Source of the DNA: Rhizoclosmatium globosum
Taxonomy: Eukaryota; Chytridiomycota; Chytridiomycetes; Chytridiales; Chytriomycetaceae
Direction of reading: 5' to 3'
Length of the DNA stretch: 64,000 nt
Assembly: GCA_002104985.1 (NCBI GenBank)
Contig: MCGO01000025.1
Span: forward strand, 186,001 to 250,000
The translations under genes were made by a program, and so were the position numbers. Below, piece after piece: positions 1 to 13,651 of the stretch. Numbering within the stretch: the stretch's first letter is position 1; each line of letters opens with the position of its first letter. The notes under the pieces were generated by a model, which did not search any database, had not been told where the DNA came from, and saw only the letters and a list, made by a program, of their open reading frames with translations.

Positions 1-3000
1 GAAATGAATCTGTTACTATTGATGGCACAGAAGCTATTGCCAATATATCGTCGCTCCTTGGAGTGAATGCGGACAGCTTGAGCAAAGTACTATGTTTCAA
101 AAAGTTGGTTGTTCGATCTGAGACTACAATGGTTCCCCTGAAGCCGAGCCAGGTTTACAATAATTCAAAAAACGTGGCAGCTACTGAAGCTTTTATTTAG
201 GCCACTGATAACCGCGACAGTATTGCCAAAAATCTCTACTCCAGCCTCTTCAGAGTCCTACTTGAAATGATCAACTCAACGCTTCAAGCGAGTCCCGACA
301 AAGACATTCAAAATAGTATTGGTGTGCTGGATATTTTTGGATTCGAAGAGTTTCAGGTTGGAATAGTGTTTAATGTTGTGTTGACTACTTACAGTCTATC
401 AGGTCAATAGTTTTGAACAATTTTGTATCAACTATACGAATGAAAAGCTTCAAAACTTCTTCAACCAGTTTATTTTCAAGCTCGAGCAGGAAGAGGTAAT
501 CCAAACTTGGCTGTCCTTCTGCTTACATTATCGTAGTACGAACGCGAAGGTATCAACTGGGAGAAAATTTCGTACGAAGATAATCAAGCGTGTATTGACT
601 TGATTGAGGTGAGACATAATTCTGAAATTCGTACCTGACTTTCTTCATCAGGCAAAACCTGTTGGTATTCTGGCTCAACTTGATGAGGAGGGGAAGCTTC
701 CTCGAGGAACTGAAGAATCGTTCTTGATCAAGCTTGAAAAGACTCACGAAAAACACAAGAATTTTACAAAGCCAAAAACCAAAACTGGTGTATTTGGTAT
801 CAAGCATTATGCCGGCGAAGTTTTGTATCACGTAGAAGGATTTTTGGAAAAGAATAAGGATGCATTGCAAGACGAATTGTTTGACTTACTCAGCAGTTCT
901 CAGGTTAGACGTTTTTTAATGCAATTTCTTTATCTCAACTTTGTATACACAGCTTACATTTGTCGCATCTCTGATTACACCAAAAGATACTGTTGATAAT
1001 TCAGCTCTTTCTGCTCCTGGAACTCCGAGATTGGGAGCATCCCCACAAGGATCCATGATTAACGTCCATCAATCTTCTGTCTCTCCTTCGCCTTCTTTGA
1101 ACCCCATGCCTGCGAGAATGACGGCCAAAGCAGTAAAACCAACTGCTGGTGGCGCGTTCAAAAACTCGCTTAATTCATTGGTGACAACTTTGGGACTGAC
1201 AACAACCCATTATGTGAGATGCATAAAACCAAATTCATTGATGGAAGCCTTTGCCTTTGAAGATTCCAAAGTTCTTGGTAAGCCAGGCAGTCGTTGTTCA
1301 TGTCAATTAACACATTGTTTGTTTCAGGCCAACTCAAGTATTCTGGAATGTTGGAGACAATCAAAATCAGAAAAGCCGGCTTTCCACTTAGAATTCCATA
1401 CGAGCAGTTTAACATCGAGAATCGATTCATTCTGCCTCCCGAAGCCAAGACGTCTGCGGATGCAAAGTACAAGGCGACAGTCATCGCAGAGGCGTGTCAA
1501 CTTCCGGATGGTACTTGGCAAACAGGTCACTCGAAGATTTTCTTAAAAGCAGAAATGGTACGGCAGTGCCTTTCCATCATTAGACAGTAACATTCACGGA
1601 TACAGCTTCCAGAAATCCAAAAGCGCGTTGCCGAATATCAAACAGCAAGCGTCATCACGATTCAGCGCTACGTGCGTGGATATCAAGCTCGTACCAAATT
1701 CTTACACATGCGCGAAAATGCTATCATAATTCAAAAGCGTAAGTCTTTTGGTAAGATTATATTCCCTAATACGCCTGTTTGAAGATGTGAAGGGTTACTT
1801 GTATGTAATTCGCTACAAACGAAAGCGGGCGGCCATCATAAAAATCCAATCAGGTTTGTGCACTTGCTTCCAGGATCAAATTTAATTTTTGTCCCAGTTG
1901 CTCGCGGTTGGTTTGCCAGAGACTTATGTCACAAACTCCGGGAAGCTAAAGAGAAGGAACTCCGCGAGGAGATGGAGAGAAAAGAAAGAGAACTTCAAGA
2001 GCTCAGAGCATTGGAAGCCGCAGAAATGGAGCGGCAGGCGACGGAGCGAATGGTGGCAGAGCTAAGAGCAGCTCAACTGAAATTGCAAGAGGCTGCTCAG
2101 CAAGATGCCGACGCAAACAAGTCGAGCGAGCAAACTCTGAAGGAAGCCGCTGCAATTAGCGCCATCGACAGTCTCATTGGGAAAGTTCAAGCCGTTGAAT
2201 CTCGAGAAGCACTTGCTACAGACACTATTGAGACCTCAGATGCACCCAAAGCTACGACCGCTGACAACAAACTAGAAGAAATTTTCAGCTTAATCAAGGA
2301 CTTCAACAGCCATGATGAGCTTTCGTCATTGGCTCAAAATCTTACCTCTGAAATCAATCAGCTGAATGAAAAGAAGAAAGTGCTGCTGTCCAACGAAAAT
2401 GTCGCTGAAATATCAGTGTTGTCGCCTTCAAAAGAAAATATCGCGGATGACCCAATCCGACGAAGTTTGCACACCAACCCATTGATTGTTCATCAAGCAG
2501 GCTCTGTTAGTTATTCAATCTTGTTAAAAATCGTTTATTTAAAGTTCAATAGGTATTGGCCGAATTGTCAGAGGGAAAGATGGATCCTTTCGCGGATGCG
2601 CTTTCATTGCAATCCTTTGGAGAACTTCATTTTGCGGTTTGTTTTAATTCTGAGTCAATTTGCGTCATTTCTAATTGAGTAACAACTTCAGACCAATGAC
2701 GGCAAACCCCGAAAGAAAAGTATTCTTCCAGGCTTGGGATCCAAAAAGACTACTATTGGAGCACAGGACATCAACGCTGCCCTCAAATACAGCAAAGTAA
2801 TCAAAATATTATTTTTTTCAAGCAGTTCTAACTCATCCCAGACCAGCCTCAGCGCGCCAATTACTCGCATACCAGAAGGAGATCCATCTTATTCTTTGGC
2901 ACTTGAGTGTTCAAAATGTAAGCGTTACATTTAGCCGAGTTATTTATATCTCACAAAAATTTGACAGTGCTTTCAAGGGCATTGGATCCCTCAAACAAGA

Positions 3001-6000
3001 AATCAGAAGATATCTGTTTGGCCATGCACCAAATCGCGAATTTAGGACTTGTTCATGTGGCTCTTCGAGATGAAATATTCATTCAAATCATCAAACAAGT
3101 CACCTTGCCTACAGAAGGGGAGCCAAAAGGTTGGAATGACATAACATTAAATGGCTGGCAACTCCTCACCCTATGTATTGGAACGTTCCCCCCGAGTAAA
3201 GTAAGCATCCCTCCTGCCGAATTTCTTGTATTGATTCAAGTATCAGACCTTTTCAAAGTTTTTACTCGCGTTTATCCTGCGCGGTTGCAAGACCAACACA
3301 AGTACACATTTTAGTTTGCGAATTAATTCGGCTAAATGTTTTGTTCAGGCACTAAGCGTATGTTGTCATTGACAGCCGAGTTATTTTCCAAAAGTGTTCT
3401 TATTTACGGCCCCCGCAAATTCGCTCCGTCTCCATCTGACATTCAGTCTTTCAGGGTAAGGCCATCGTTAATATAAATTGTGCATTGAAGCGTTTTTCCA
3501 GGATGGTGTGGTAAACAAACTGTGTAAAATTTATGTAATGGATGGGCATTCGTTTGACATTCTTATTTCTCCTGTCACAACCGCTGATGAAGTTGTGAAA
3601 GAAATCAGCAAAAAGTTCAAACTGAAGGATACCAGCAGTTGGTCATTGTATGTGGTTTCTCAAAATTCAGGTTAGCGTCCAATAACAGAAGGCGTCGCTA
3701 ATATCATCGAATTTCAAGACAAAGCCATTCGATCTGTGGAATATTTGGCGGACTGTATGTTGGGTTTACAAAAAGAATCCAAACGAGGCACATTCCTGAG
3801 CCGGGTTGTTACAAAACATGCACCAAATGGTGGTATAGGTAGGTATCACATTCTCACTTTGTATGTTGACACAATGTTTAGACGTTGATGACGACTTCAA
3901 GCTCACTCTGAAGAAACGCATATTCAAGGATCCAAAGGAAGATTTCCGATCAAAAGACGAAACTGAGATCCATCTTCTATGTTGCCAAGCAGACAATGAA
4001 GTCAACACTGACTTCTATCCAATTGGTCTACGTGAAGGTGTAAAATTGGCTGCTTTGAAAGCACATATAATGCTTGGAGACTATGATCCTCATTCCCCTG
4101 AGTTGCCACAGTTGAGCACCACTACTTGGCTTTTCAATGTCTAACCATTTTGAAAAAGCTCGTCAAATATTTTGCAATGGATTACTCCCCGCGTTATGTC
4201 CAAGGCTTCAAAAGAAAATGCTGCCAGAATGGTGATTGAAGAGTATATCAAACTTAAAGGACTCTCTCCTATCGAAGCAAAGCTGATTTATTTGGAGACA
4301 GTGAGAGCTTTCCGATTCTATGGCGCCGCTATCTTTGAAATCGAAGCACCTGGAGACTTGTCGTTCAATGAACCCATCGATGTAGCTGTTTCGGCTATTG
4401 GTGTTCAACTCGTGCAGTCTGTTAGCAGAGAGATTGCGATGGTATTCACCGCTGATGAAATCAAAGATGTCCAGTTGGATGGAAGGACAGTATCAATCAT
4501 CATTGGAAAGCCATCGGAAGCTTCTACAGAAGTGTATGAATTCGCCAGCGAGAGAGCTGAAGAAATGGCTTCCTTAATTCGTGACTATTGTGGTATTCGT
4601 GCTCTGGTGGTAAGACGTCCTTTTTTTCCCGAGGCATTGCTGATATAACCTGAAGGTGCGAGAGCGTATCTATAGTGACAACGATATTGCGAACTTGAAC
4701 AGAGATGTTGAAGGTCTCCAATCAAGACTCCTTGAGCACGAATGTGTTCGAGTCCCTGGGCCTGATACTCTTGCTGCCGAAATGGGCCAAGCTGGGGTGG
4801 GAGGTGCCAAAACGATTCGCGGTTCCCTAATTATGCCAAAATCTATGATGGCTATGAAATCTGCCGCTTCCAATTCCCGCACATCATCTCCAAGCAGTTC
4901 TCGCAAGAAGAATGCTTTCCCAGTCTTTGGCAAGGTCGAAGTTCCTCCTGGGTTATACAACGATGTCGATTGGTCATTCTCCACAACGAAACTAGCTTCT
5001 TCTATTCTGGCGCCGGTGCACGATGCTTCTGATTTTGCCATTAACTTGAATTTGTGTGAGTTTGTGTGGTTCATGTTGTCCTCTTTCTTAATGTATGATG
5101 TAGTCATCCTTGAATACATTGGAAACACAAAAGCTGCTACTCTAGATCGCTCAAGCAAATTATCAACAGCATTTGGCACAAGTATTCAACGAATTCAACG
5201 TCTTTTTGAGCAATGCATCGAGTTGCCCATTCTGGCGAATGAACTGTACTTGCAACTGATCAAAATGACAAGAACTCATGAAGACAAAACATCTTACGCT
5301 TGTATCCAAATGTGGAGGCTCATGTGTGTTAGTGTTGGTGTAGTTGTCCCCACGATTCCAGAAATCATGGACTACTTGAAAGCACACTTACGGCGGTTTG
5401 TTTACGAAGTTTCGAGTTTGGTGGCTCTAATGTCATGATAGCTGCGAAGCAATTGATCCTAAAGATAAGCTCGGCGAAAAAGAACGTTCGAAGTATGCAA
5501 AATACGCACTCAAAGGACTTTACCAGACCATAAGAGGAGGCAAACGTCTCCACCCGCCATCATCTGAAGAGATTTCTTGCGCAATGGTGCGTTCTTCCTA
5601 TGCTGTCCTCAAAATGACTTATTTAATTATATTTGTTGCAGAAACGTTCTCCTATGACTATCAGGTTTTATGCTTTAAATCGCCAGTTCAGAGCTTTGCC
5701 AATCCATCCATCAGATAGCATTGAAACGATATATTGTAAGGAATATTGCTAATTGTCTTGTCTAATGAAAGGTCAGGTAATCTTATGGAGAAGTTTGGAC
5801 TTGCGGAAGCGTCAGGTTTTGCAATTTATCAATATTATGCAAAGTCAGGTGGGATAATTTGGGGTTGTGTATAATACTGATTTCCTTTATCGTTAGAACT
5901 TGCTCTCTTCGCAGAAGACAAAATCTCAGACGTAATTTTTAAGTGCGAAAAGGCCAGTCATGCATCTCAAACTGCAGATAAAGTTCATTTTATCATCAAG

Positions 6001-6817
6001 AAGCGCTTGTTTGATGAGCCATTGAAGCCAACTGACCACCCTGTTGAAGATGAGTTTGTACGATGGCAAGTCGTGGAGGATATCAAAAACGACCGATACC
6101 CTCTTAAACCTGATGATCTTATTGTTGCTGCCGGTTTGACAGCTCAGATTCAGTTTGGAGATGCAGTTTTAGGGGCAGTTGAGAGGTTTGTTCCGTTCAA
6201 AAATGAATTACACTAAATACCAGCAAAGCTATCAAGAGTTTTCTACCAAAGTCATTCCCAAGAGATTACTGTCAATCGAAATGTCGGAGAAAGTCGCTGA
6301 GCAACATGCGAAGTTTGTCGGGAAGTCTGGACGAGAATGTCATGATCAGTTCATGGCCTTAGCTAAAATCCAGCCCCTCTTTGGATACACTGTTTTCTCT
6401 GTTCTTGTAAGTGAATTCGTCGCACTTAAGCTCGACACTTACAAGTTTACAGCAATCGTACACAAATCAACTACCACGGGAGTGTTGGCTTGCTATCGGA
6501 TTTGATGGAATTCGTATCTTGGCAAGACGTTCATTGGTGAGGTCATTGTTAAAATTTCCATGAACTGATATTTGTTTTATTACGAAGTCAATTTTCGCAA
6601 CGCATCCATTTGCAGACTTGATCAACTATATTCCTGCTAAAAACAACATTCTGTTAGTAACGGAAAATAGGACTACGCTTGGAAGTGAGCATATTGCACA
6701 ATTATTCATTTGTTTCTAACTATTTTTGAAGCTTCAAAGTACGTGTTTTCCACTGAAAACTCATTGGCCATTGCGAGCTTAATCAAGGACTATATTGATT
6801 TCCATCTTGATACCTGA
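1..6817 (+). CDS. Unconventional myosin with tandem MyTH4-FERM tail (5' end outside window)
   Basis: Actin-based motor; the window opens inside the head. Visible in order: the relay region (LDIFGFEEF and [14 protein letters not shown], about 320-450), a Ser/Pro-rich loop-2 insert (about 1000-1130), the actin-binding stretch ending HYVRCIKPN (about 1205), the converter, three IQ motifs (about 1650-1920, e.g. [13 protein letters not shown]), a charged helical stretch rich in E/K/R (1940-2110), MyTH4 no. 1 (about 2830-3450), FERM no. 1 (3480-4640), a low-complexity linker, MyTH4 no. 2 (about 5100-5590) and FERM no. 2 ending at TGA 6815-6817. Many ~48-nt introns split it. Apparent stops at 1588 and 4138 lie inside introns (1558-1605; and one of about 48 nt that joins PHS to SNILQW). 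MyTH4-FERM tails are known from myosins VII, X, XV and XXII and usually bind microtubules and membrane adaptors. The class cannot be assigned from this fragment. Confidence 0.9.
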
Positions 6818-6926
6818 AGTTTGAGACCGTCGTTTCATTTTCTTTCTTAAATTGATAAATACATCTTTGTTCTCGAACAATGGTTTGCCATTGTCCAATC
6901 AATCAAAGCCATATTTTAACTCAAAA

Positions 6927-8322
6927 ATGGGCATGTTCAGTAAGAAACCAGCAACTGCAGATGTAGCATCGCCAAAGAGTCCAGGAGAAGTTGATCCACG
7001 TGCCTCAACTGCTCCAAGCCCTCTCCATGAAGTTCCACCTCCGCCAGGACTTGCAAGTCCACAAAGTGCTGTAAGCCCGAAAAATTCAAGTGAGAACCTT
7101 TACTATTTGAGCTTCGTCTTAGATTTTAATTTAGATAAGCGCAATATGAAGGTCAGAATCGATCATCCAAATAACGAGAATATGACTGCCCAGCCGGTGC
7201 AACTTAGCCCAGAAAGAAAGAAAAACTTCGATGAAGTCATGGAAGATGAGTCTTTGGGACTGGATGATGAGGAAATGGGGCACAGTCCGTCATCACCAAG
7301 GAAGCACAAAATACCATCAAAAGAAGTTAAGGAATTAAGACATCAACTGGAACTTCAACAACAGGAAAAACTGGAATTAGAAGAGTCAAATGAAGATCTC
7401 AGAAGCAAAGTTGCGGCATTAAAACGCAAGTTGCTCTCCGCTGTTGCGGTTCAAGAACGCGAGTCGTCAAGGCCAGGATATCGCGTTCCCGTTTCGGTCG
7501 AAGTAAGAACTAATTAAATTGGTCACTATTTTTATAACGTAACTACAGGCCAACATGAACCTCAAATATCAATTTCAAAAGCGGTTATTGGCAGCCAAGG
7601 AAGACTATGCGAGCCTATTGGACGAAAACCGAAAGCTCGCATCTAAAATCAAAGAATTGGAGTCCCATCGTAAGCGTTTCTTTTCCGTAGTTCATTGGCT
7701 GAAATGGCTTAGATTCAAAGCGAGAAGTTCACGTATCTAAGGCAAGACTAAACGAAGTCTTGATGTGGAAGAAGAAATACAAAGATTTAGAGTCGGAAAA
7801 ACACAAGCTTGAAGAAAACTTCGCGGTTTTCATAAAAAAGCTCGAAAAGGCTGAAGCAGAGCGAGACAAAATTGCAAACGATTTCAGCGAAGCACAAATT
7901 CAATTTGCTCAAAGATTATCTTACGATACCTTTTCTTTGGAAAGTCTAACGGATTTATCGGGATCTCGATCTAGTCTAACGAGAAGAAAAACATCAACAA
8001 CTACACGACAGAGCAAGCCATCTCAAAAATCAAAAACCTATGAAAATAATTACGAATACGACGATGTTGTTAGGTAAGATCATGTGGTCTGAAGTTGAAT
8101 TAATCGTTTTGTAGATTGCAGTCCCCATCAGCTTTCACTCCCAAACTGCAACAGAACGTAAATGCACTCAATAAACAGTACGAAGACAAGTCTATCCAAG
8201 ATAAAATACCCGGATCACCAACAGTCAACACTGCAACCTCGCAAATTCAAGAGGATGAGAAAGTTCGCAAGGCCAAAACACAGCTTGAATACAATGCGTA
8301 TGTGAAGTCAAAAGTGAAATAA
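6927..8322 (+). CDS. Coiled-coil protein, family not recognised
   Basis: Five exons joined by ~45-50-nt GT-AG introns. The protein starts MGMFSKKP, has a Pro/Ser-rich N-terminus with a PPPPGL run, an acidic patch (DEVMEDESLGLDDEEMG), then two long heptad-type coiled-coil blocks (about 7310-7470 and 7555-7920). A basic Ser/Thr region follows and it ends KSKVK. I chose the first ATG followed by a sustained frame; upstream frame is open but has no other ATG. An AATAAA lies at about 8328. The next gene, BBS9, starts only 32 bp after the stop on the same strand, so its promoter must overlap this 3' end. Function is unknown; a role near cilium or cytoskeleton is a guess from the neighbours only. 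Confidence 0.7.
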
Positions 8323-8354
8323 TTTAAAATAAATCTATTTTGGAAGTACAACTG

Positions 8355-11080
8355 ATGTTCAAGGTGATGACTTTTAAGTGGCGATCACACCTGACATACA
8401 TAGCACAGCTTACTGAGTGGTGGACCAGATCGATCACAATCAATGACGAAAACGTCTTTGTTAGAACAGGAGCGATCGAGGGAGCTTGTTACGGTCAAGA
8501 GCCCTTCTCAGGTTGGTATTCTTGGAATCTTGATTGGACACAAACAGCTCAAGCAGCTCACCCCGAAATAGATATTGTTTGTGTTGCGTCTTCAACGGGG
8601 ACAATTCGAGTTTTCCCTCCAATTGCATCGTCAGACTCTGCTGATCCACTCGTTGAATTGAATCTCGGGTTTGAAATCTTACAGATCGAGCTGGGGAACT
8701 TTATGTATTTCCCGTAATTTTATTTCCTTTATCAATGATGCTGATTGTGTAAACAGTGCAGCCATTGACCAACCATGTTTGGCGGTTTTGCTCCTTGACA
8801 AACTACTCATATTCGCGTTCTCAACTGATATTAGTATGAAATCCTTTGAAACAATCTAAAAAATTAATTAAATCTCAGATGGAATATTGGGTCTCAATCG
8901 AATTGCAGAGTGTAAACTAGAACATTGTGCCTTCAATTTCTGTTTCGGCCGATTTGGTCGATGTCCAGGCCGGGATATGATTTGTGTACAAACTATTGAT
9001 GGTTATTTGCTGATTGTGGATGGAGGAAGTGTTCTCTGCATCCGAAAATTGGACACTTTTGTGTTTCCAGGACCTTTGGCTTACATTGCTCACACAGACT
9101 CAATTGTTATATTTTCATCTGATTTATTGCTTGAATGCTATAGGTAAATTGTTATCCTTGAAGTTAATGGCTGAACACTTCTAGTGTTCGGGACTTGATA
9201 ACAATGGGGAGTGTGAGGGCATTAACAACAGAAAACCCAGTCAGTATTTCAAAAGTGGACTTGAACACATTAGGAACATCTTGGTCCCTACAATTAGGAG
9301 ATGTTGTGAAAGGTGTTTTGTCAGGAAGATTTCTTGATTCTACTGATATACATGCAGTAGACATTGTAATCATTGGTGAGGAACATAAAAAGGACACTAC
9401 AAACTAGACTCAAAATATCCAGGACATCAAACAATAATTGTTGTCTCAGGTTACGGTGAAATTAAACAGACTATACCTATGGAATTTATTCCGCACAATT
9501 GGTTCCCATTCTTGAACAAAACTGAAAAAAGTAAGAAGCGTTAGTTCAGATGCTGAGCTAATTTTTTCTCTGCAAACACAGTCCATACTCTTTTAGTTGT
9601 CAGCAAGTCAGGACTATTTACTATTTACAAAAATCTTTTGTCTATTTGGACTATTGATTGTAATGAAGCTCAGAAAGCTGTTGCTGTTGGAACATTTGGG
9701 TTAGCATAAAAAATGTGGAACATTGTATTAACCTTGCTCAGTCAAAATACAGGCATGATAGTTCACTTAACAAAATGTGGCTCTTTGAAAATATCTGCCA
9801 TTGCTTTGTGGCCATTTGCTTTCTCTTTCTCCAATGGGCTCAGAGCAGTCAATCAAAACTTCAAAGAAAGGAATAAGGTTATTAAAATTGGTAATATATG
9901 AATTATCCTAAGATTATACTAAGATTGTTTATAGATTCATCTGTTTCAACTCAGCAATTTAATGTGGACATGGTATTCAGCAAATCTCAAGCAGCAATCA
10001 ATTATTTCACTGCAGACCAACAAAAAGCAATTGTTTCTGCACAAGGATTACCATTTATAGTTGATGTTTCAATCCACCAACTGCATAGCTGTGCTGACGA
10101 CCCATATCTTGTTTCTATTGAGACACCACCTTGCTTTCTATTAAGCCAAACAATGTTCCTGATTGGATATTCAGGTATTTTGTATAGGCAAAATAAGATT
10201 GAGCTAACATCTAATCTACTAGAGCCACAATTTAAATTTGCAATTGTTTTAGCATCAGTATTAGTTCCTAGCCTGGAACTATGTCTTACAATACATTCCA
10301 AACAGGCTTTTGCACTTGAAAGTCACAAATTTGACATACCACTTGATATTTGTGGTTGTTACAGTATATCATCAAGAATTGATAACTTAAAACACTCTGT
10401 TCTTTTACATCAGTTGTACAAAGGTTGGTTGAATTATGTACCAGTGTTGTTTTAACTAATCAGTAGTACAAAGAAAATAATGAAAACAAATTTGCAAAGT
10501 TTCAATTTCATTGGAAAGCATCCAAAAACTTGGTATCACTTCCCATGCATTATCTTAATGACTGATGGAATCCTTTAAAAGAGTCCATTACTGTCAGCAA
10601 CAGTTTATAAAGTACTACACTCCCAATTTGAAAGTTTTGGCCACAGTGGCAAAATTCCCAAAATGCTTGCTCCTGGTTCTGCTTCAAAGTACAGCTTTTC
10701 AGAGGAGCATTTGGCAACGGTAACACTCACTGTCCACCCCAAAAAGATGGTTTAATTACATTATATCAGACACAAGAGCTTCTCCAAGTATCCAAACAAA
10801 AGATAGCTTATAAAATCAAAACATATCAAGCAATTCAAGGGACTCTACTACATATTCCAATTCAAAGAAATTTCTGCCTTTATTGTGTCTTGACCATCTC
10901 CTTAAAGAGTGTTCTAAACAGGTATTGATTCTATTTGAATTCTATATCTTATTGGATTGTTAGTTATTATGTATTATCAATGAGCATCAACAGCTCTATA
11001 TGGCTTACATAGACATATTATCTGGCCTTGCAACCACAAAGAGTTTGAATGACTTGAAAGGATTGACTATTGTTTGTTGA
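8355..11080 (+). CDS. BBS9: BBS9/PTHB1, BBSome subunit
   Basis: BBSome core subunit needed for sorting membrane cargo in cilia. The splice MFK + LTEWWT gives the family's typical start. The beta-propeller matches block by block: DIVCVASSTGTIRVFPP, ILQIELGNF, CFGRFGRCPGRDMICVQTID, VFPGPLAYIAHTDS, and (exon near 9730) GMIVHLTKCGSLKI, which aligns with the end of the propeller. A beta-sandwich region follows (9930-10450). The C-terminal helices are less certain (10590-11080), ending LNDLKGLTIVC with TGA at 11078 and AATAAA at 11084. At least ten short introns; the one near 10420-10470 is flanked by a TACAAAG repeat. The stretch 8.7-11.1 kb is visibly more A/T-rich than its neighbours. Exon borders after 10.4 kb are tentative. 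Its presence implies a flagellated life stage. Confidence 0.85.
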
Positions 11081-12400
11081 CTCAATAAAATGTTCCTATC
11101 ATGTGAAAGTTAGAGAAGCATATACTGTGGTCTGCCAGGAATATGGATTTGGGTTTGAATATTTTGGAGGAGAGTGAGGGGATCTTTGTTTGGAGCAAGG
11201 GGTAGAGATTGAAGAGTATTTTTATCTGCAATGTTTGATTGGTTAGAGATTTGACAATGTCATTGAAAAACAACAATTCAATTGACCATGGATTGTTTAG
11301 GCTGGCTGAGTTTTGAAGATTGTGAAGAGCATGTCTTTGGAGGGATTTACCAAAAATAGATACCAATGCTAACAGTTTCTCGGTTCACTTACTTGATCCA
11401 CCTAGCTCTGAGATCAGCGACAGCACAAATTGGACATTGGAATCAGATTGAGAGTCCCTGAGTACCCCCATGAAAAATACTGATGGGAAACACCTTGCTT
11501 CTGCCGCACAGGCAGCATAATAGGTCTTTGATCATCAGAAGACTGCTGGAACTGACTATTTTGAGTCACAACTGTAGCTTCTCAGCCCAAGTCCCTGTCA
11601 AGGAAGGATGCAAACTCCTTTAGCTGTATGCTGCAGCTCCATTGTCCAGTCTTAGAGAGAGTGCGACCAGGATAGCTGATACAATGGTTGCATTGGAGCT
11701 CCGTTAGAGGAAGGCCTTGGGTTAATAATTGAGGTGTTCTTCACTCTGTTTTGCTAAGACAGATGATTGTGAGATGACAATGCTTGTTTACAACGTTTAG
11801 AACAGTGGATGAAGGTTGTTTGATGGTGTGACTGCGAGGGTTGGTGGACAATAGATTTTTGAAAATGCTGGATTTCACAGATTTGCAAAATCCAACAGGC
11901 AGTCCTATGAGCTTTTTGATTCCTTTGAGCCACTTTAGGAAGTAGGTTGTGTAGTTTGATTGGCTGAGTTTCTGAGACTTCTCTGTGTGGTTAACACCTT
12001 CCACCGTTCCAGAAAATGAAGAGGAGAGTAAACTTAAAGCAAAGCACAGGCAACTGCACAGTCACGAGACCATGACACCATCCAGGGGTATTTATTGAAT
12101 AACACATAATAAGTGGCAGAGGGTAGGCGAAAACGTGGAAGAGATTTTGAGGGACTCGACCAGCTCATACCTTAAAACAGCAGCAAGTCAGTAAACAAAG
12201 CGGCTGCAATTGAGTAAGTGGACCAATGCAAACCTCTGGATGGACCAATTGAGTTAGAGGGGTTAAGGGGTGGAAAGGAACTGAGTGAGCAAGAAATTCC
12301 AAGCCATTTGAAATTATTCCGAGCCACAACAACAGTCAAAAAAAGGTCAATTAAGAACCAATAAGCCACTGTGCACTCACCACCCTTCCGAATTTCGATC
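11081..12400. other. Gap without a supported gene
   Basis: About 1.3 kb between BBS9 and a decayed transposon. It holds only short open frames. The longest are 11082-11366 and 11741-12004 on the minus strand; the latter encodes a Lys/Ser-rich peptide without a recognisable domain. Several short motifs recur loosely (for example GTGGACCAAT at about 12219 and again near 14886), which fits a graveyard of mobile DNA, but I could not define ends or inverted repeats. Confidence 0.5.
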
Positions 12401-13232
12401 ATGAAGCGTCCTATCTCAAAGTCTGGAGAGCCTGAGCCTGGCAATTCAAAGCAGCAACGAGGAGATCTCCAATCTCACCCAACAGGGCCAATCCGTTCGC
12501 AATGCTGCCAAGATGGTGGTTCCCACTCATGGCCTGACCGAAAGCGCCGCTCGCAGTATCTACCAAAGAATGGAGAAGCATCCAGATCGCTCTCATGGCA
12601 ATCAGATCTTCTCTGATGAATTTGAATCTGCACTCACAGCCTTCCTGGAAGCCAGATCAATGATCAGCCAGCCCATGACCCCTACAGACTTCATCAGTTA
12701 TGTTACAAAAACTTGTGCTGAGATCTATGGCCCTTCAGAGTGGTCTGCTGCAAGCTGGTATCCTGGTTTTATGGCTTGCCACCAAAATCAAGTTTTAGTT
12801 AGAAATACAAAGGCAATCAGCAAGTCCCGCAAGAATCCAATAACCTATGAGTCAATCAAGCTATGGAATGAAGCGTATCCAGCTTACATGAAGGAGAAGG
12901 GCTACAGCTCTACAACTCACTTTCTGCAGCCGCTGGATGCTGCACCATTCGCAAATTTGAAGAACAAAATTTGGCGGCTTTACAACCAAAAGAAGAGCTT
13001 TACTACTGAACAGTTGGGCACATAGAGCCAAGAGTTGGTTCCTGTTGTACTCCAGGCTCATGATTGCCTTACTCCGGAACTGCTCAGATCTGCCTTTCAA
13101 AAGACAGGAGTTTTTCCATTTGATCTGAAAATCATTCTGAAAATGCCCATGCCAACATTGGCGCTCAAATTGTCGACCCCAGCCCCACTGACAAGGCTGT
13201 CAACCTCCTCCTCAAAGTCTTTGATACTATGA
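12401..13232 (+). pseudogene. Decayed pogo/Tigger-like (Tc1/mariner superfamily) transposase
   Basis: Three fragments in shifted frames still read as parts of one transposase. First, a psq-type helix-turn-helix start (QSVRNAAKMVVPTHGLT, about 12470-12540). Second, a Tc5/CENP-B-type DNA-binding region with FLEARSMISQPMTPTDF. Third, the conserved end of a DDE domain (STTHFLQPLDAAPF and LKNKIWR, about 12910-12975) followed, after a stop at 13023, by LRSAFQKTGVFPFD (about 13080). The block between the second HTH and the LQPLD motif, where the catalytic aspartates belong, is missing, so this is an internally deleted, frame-broken copy. Terminal inverted repeats were not found by eye. Confidence 0.75.
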
Positions 13233-13651
13233 AGACTGCTTCTGGTGTGGAGTAGGTGCCAGTGAAGCCCACCAAGTTCATCAAAGTGGATCAGCCTTAC
13301 AGCTTCAATCAACTCCATCAGGAACAGCAAGCAACCCTCCCAAGCGAAGGAAGACAAAGCTGAGGAGCGTTGGCTGGCAAAGGAGGCAAAGGAAAACAAG
13401 ACTGTTGGTGGAGAAGTCAGTTCTCCAAATACTTAGCAATTGACCAATAAAATCACAGCAATTCTTTCCTCCAAATCCTTCGAGCTTCCCCACAGAACAG
13501 CTCCTTCTGACCCACAACTGCGCCTATCCACTCCACAATACGCGCCCAATCACCAACAGATTCGCAGTCAATACGCACCAGTGAACAATTCAAGCAAGAA
13601 AGAACACGTTTTACTCCATAGTACCCGATTATAACCTGTTCGAACCCAAGT

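Noticed and set aside
1588..1590. In-frame TAA in the myosin neck
   Set aside because: It lies inside a 48-nt GT-AG intron (1558-1605) with a TAAC branch-like site; removal joins the converter to the IQ region in frame.
4138..4140. Stop codon inside the first FERM domain of the myosin
   Set aside because: A 48-nt intron (GTTGAG...GAAAAAG, branch CTAACC) covers it and restores the FERM sequence.
11741..12004. Minus-strand Lys-rich open frame as a gene
   Set aside because: No domain, no introns or signals, and it lies in a repeat-rich gap; left unannotated.
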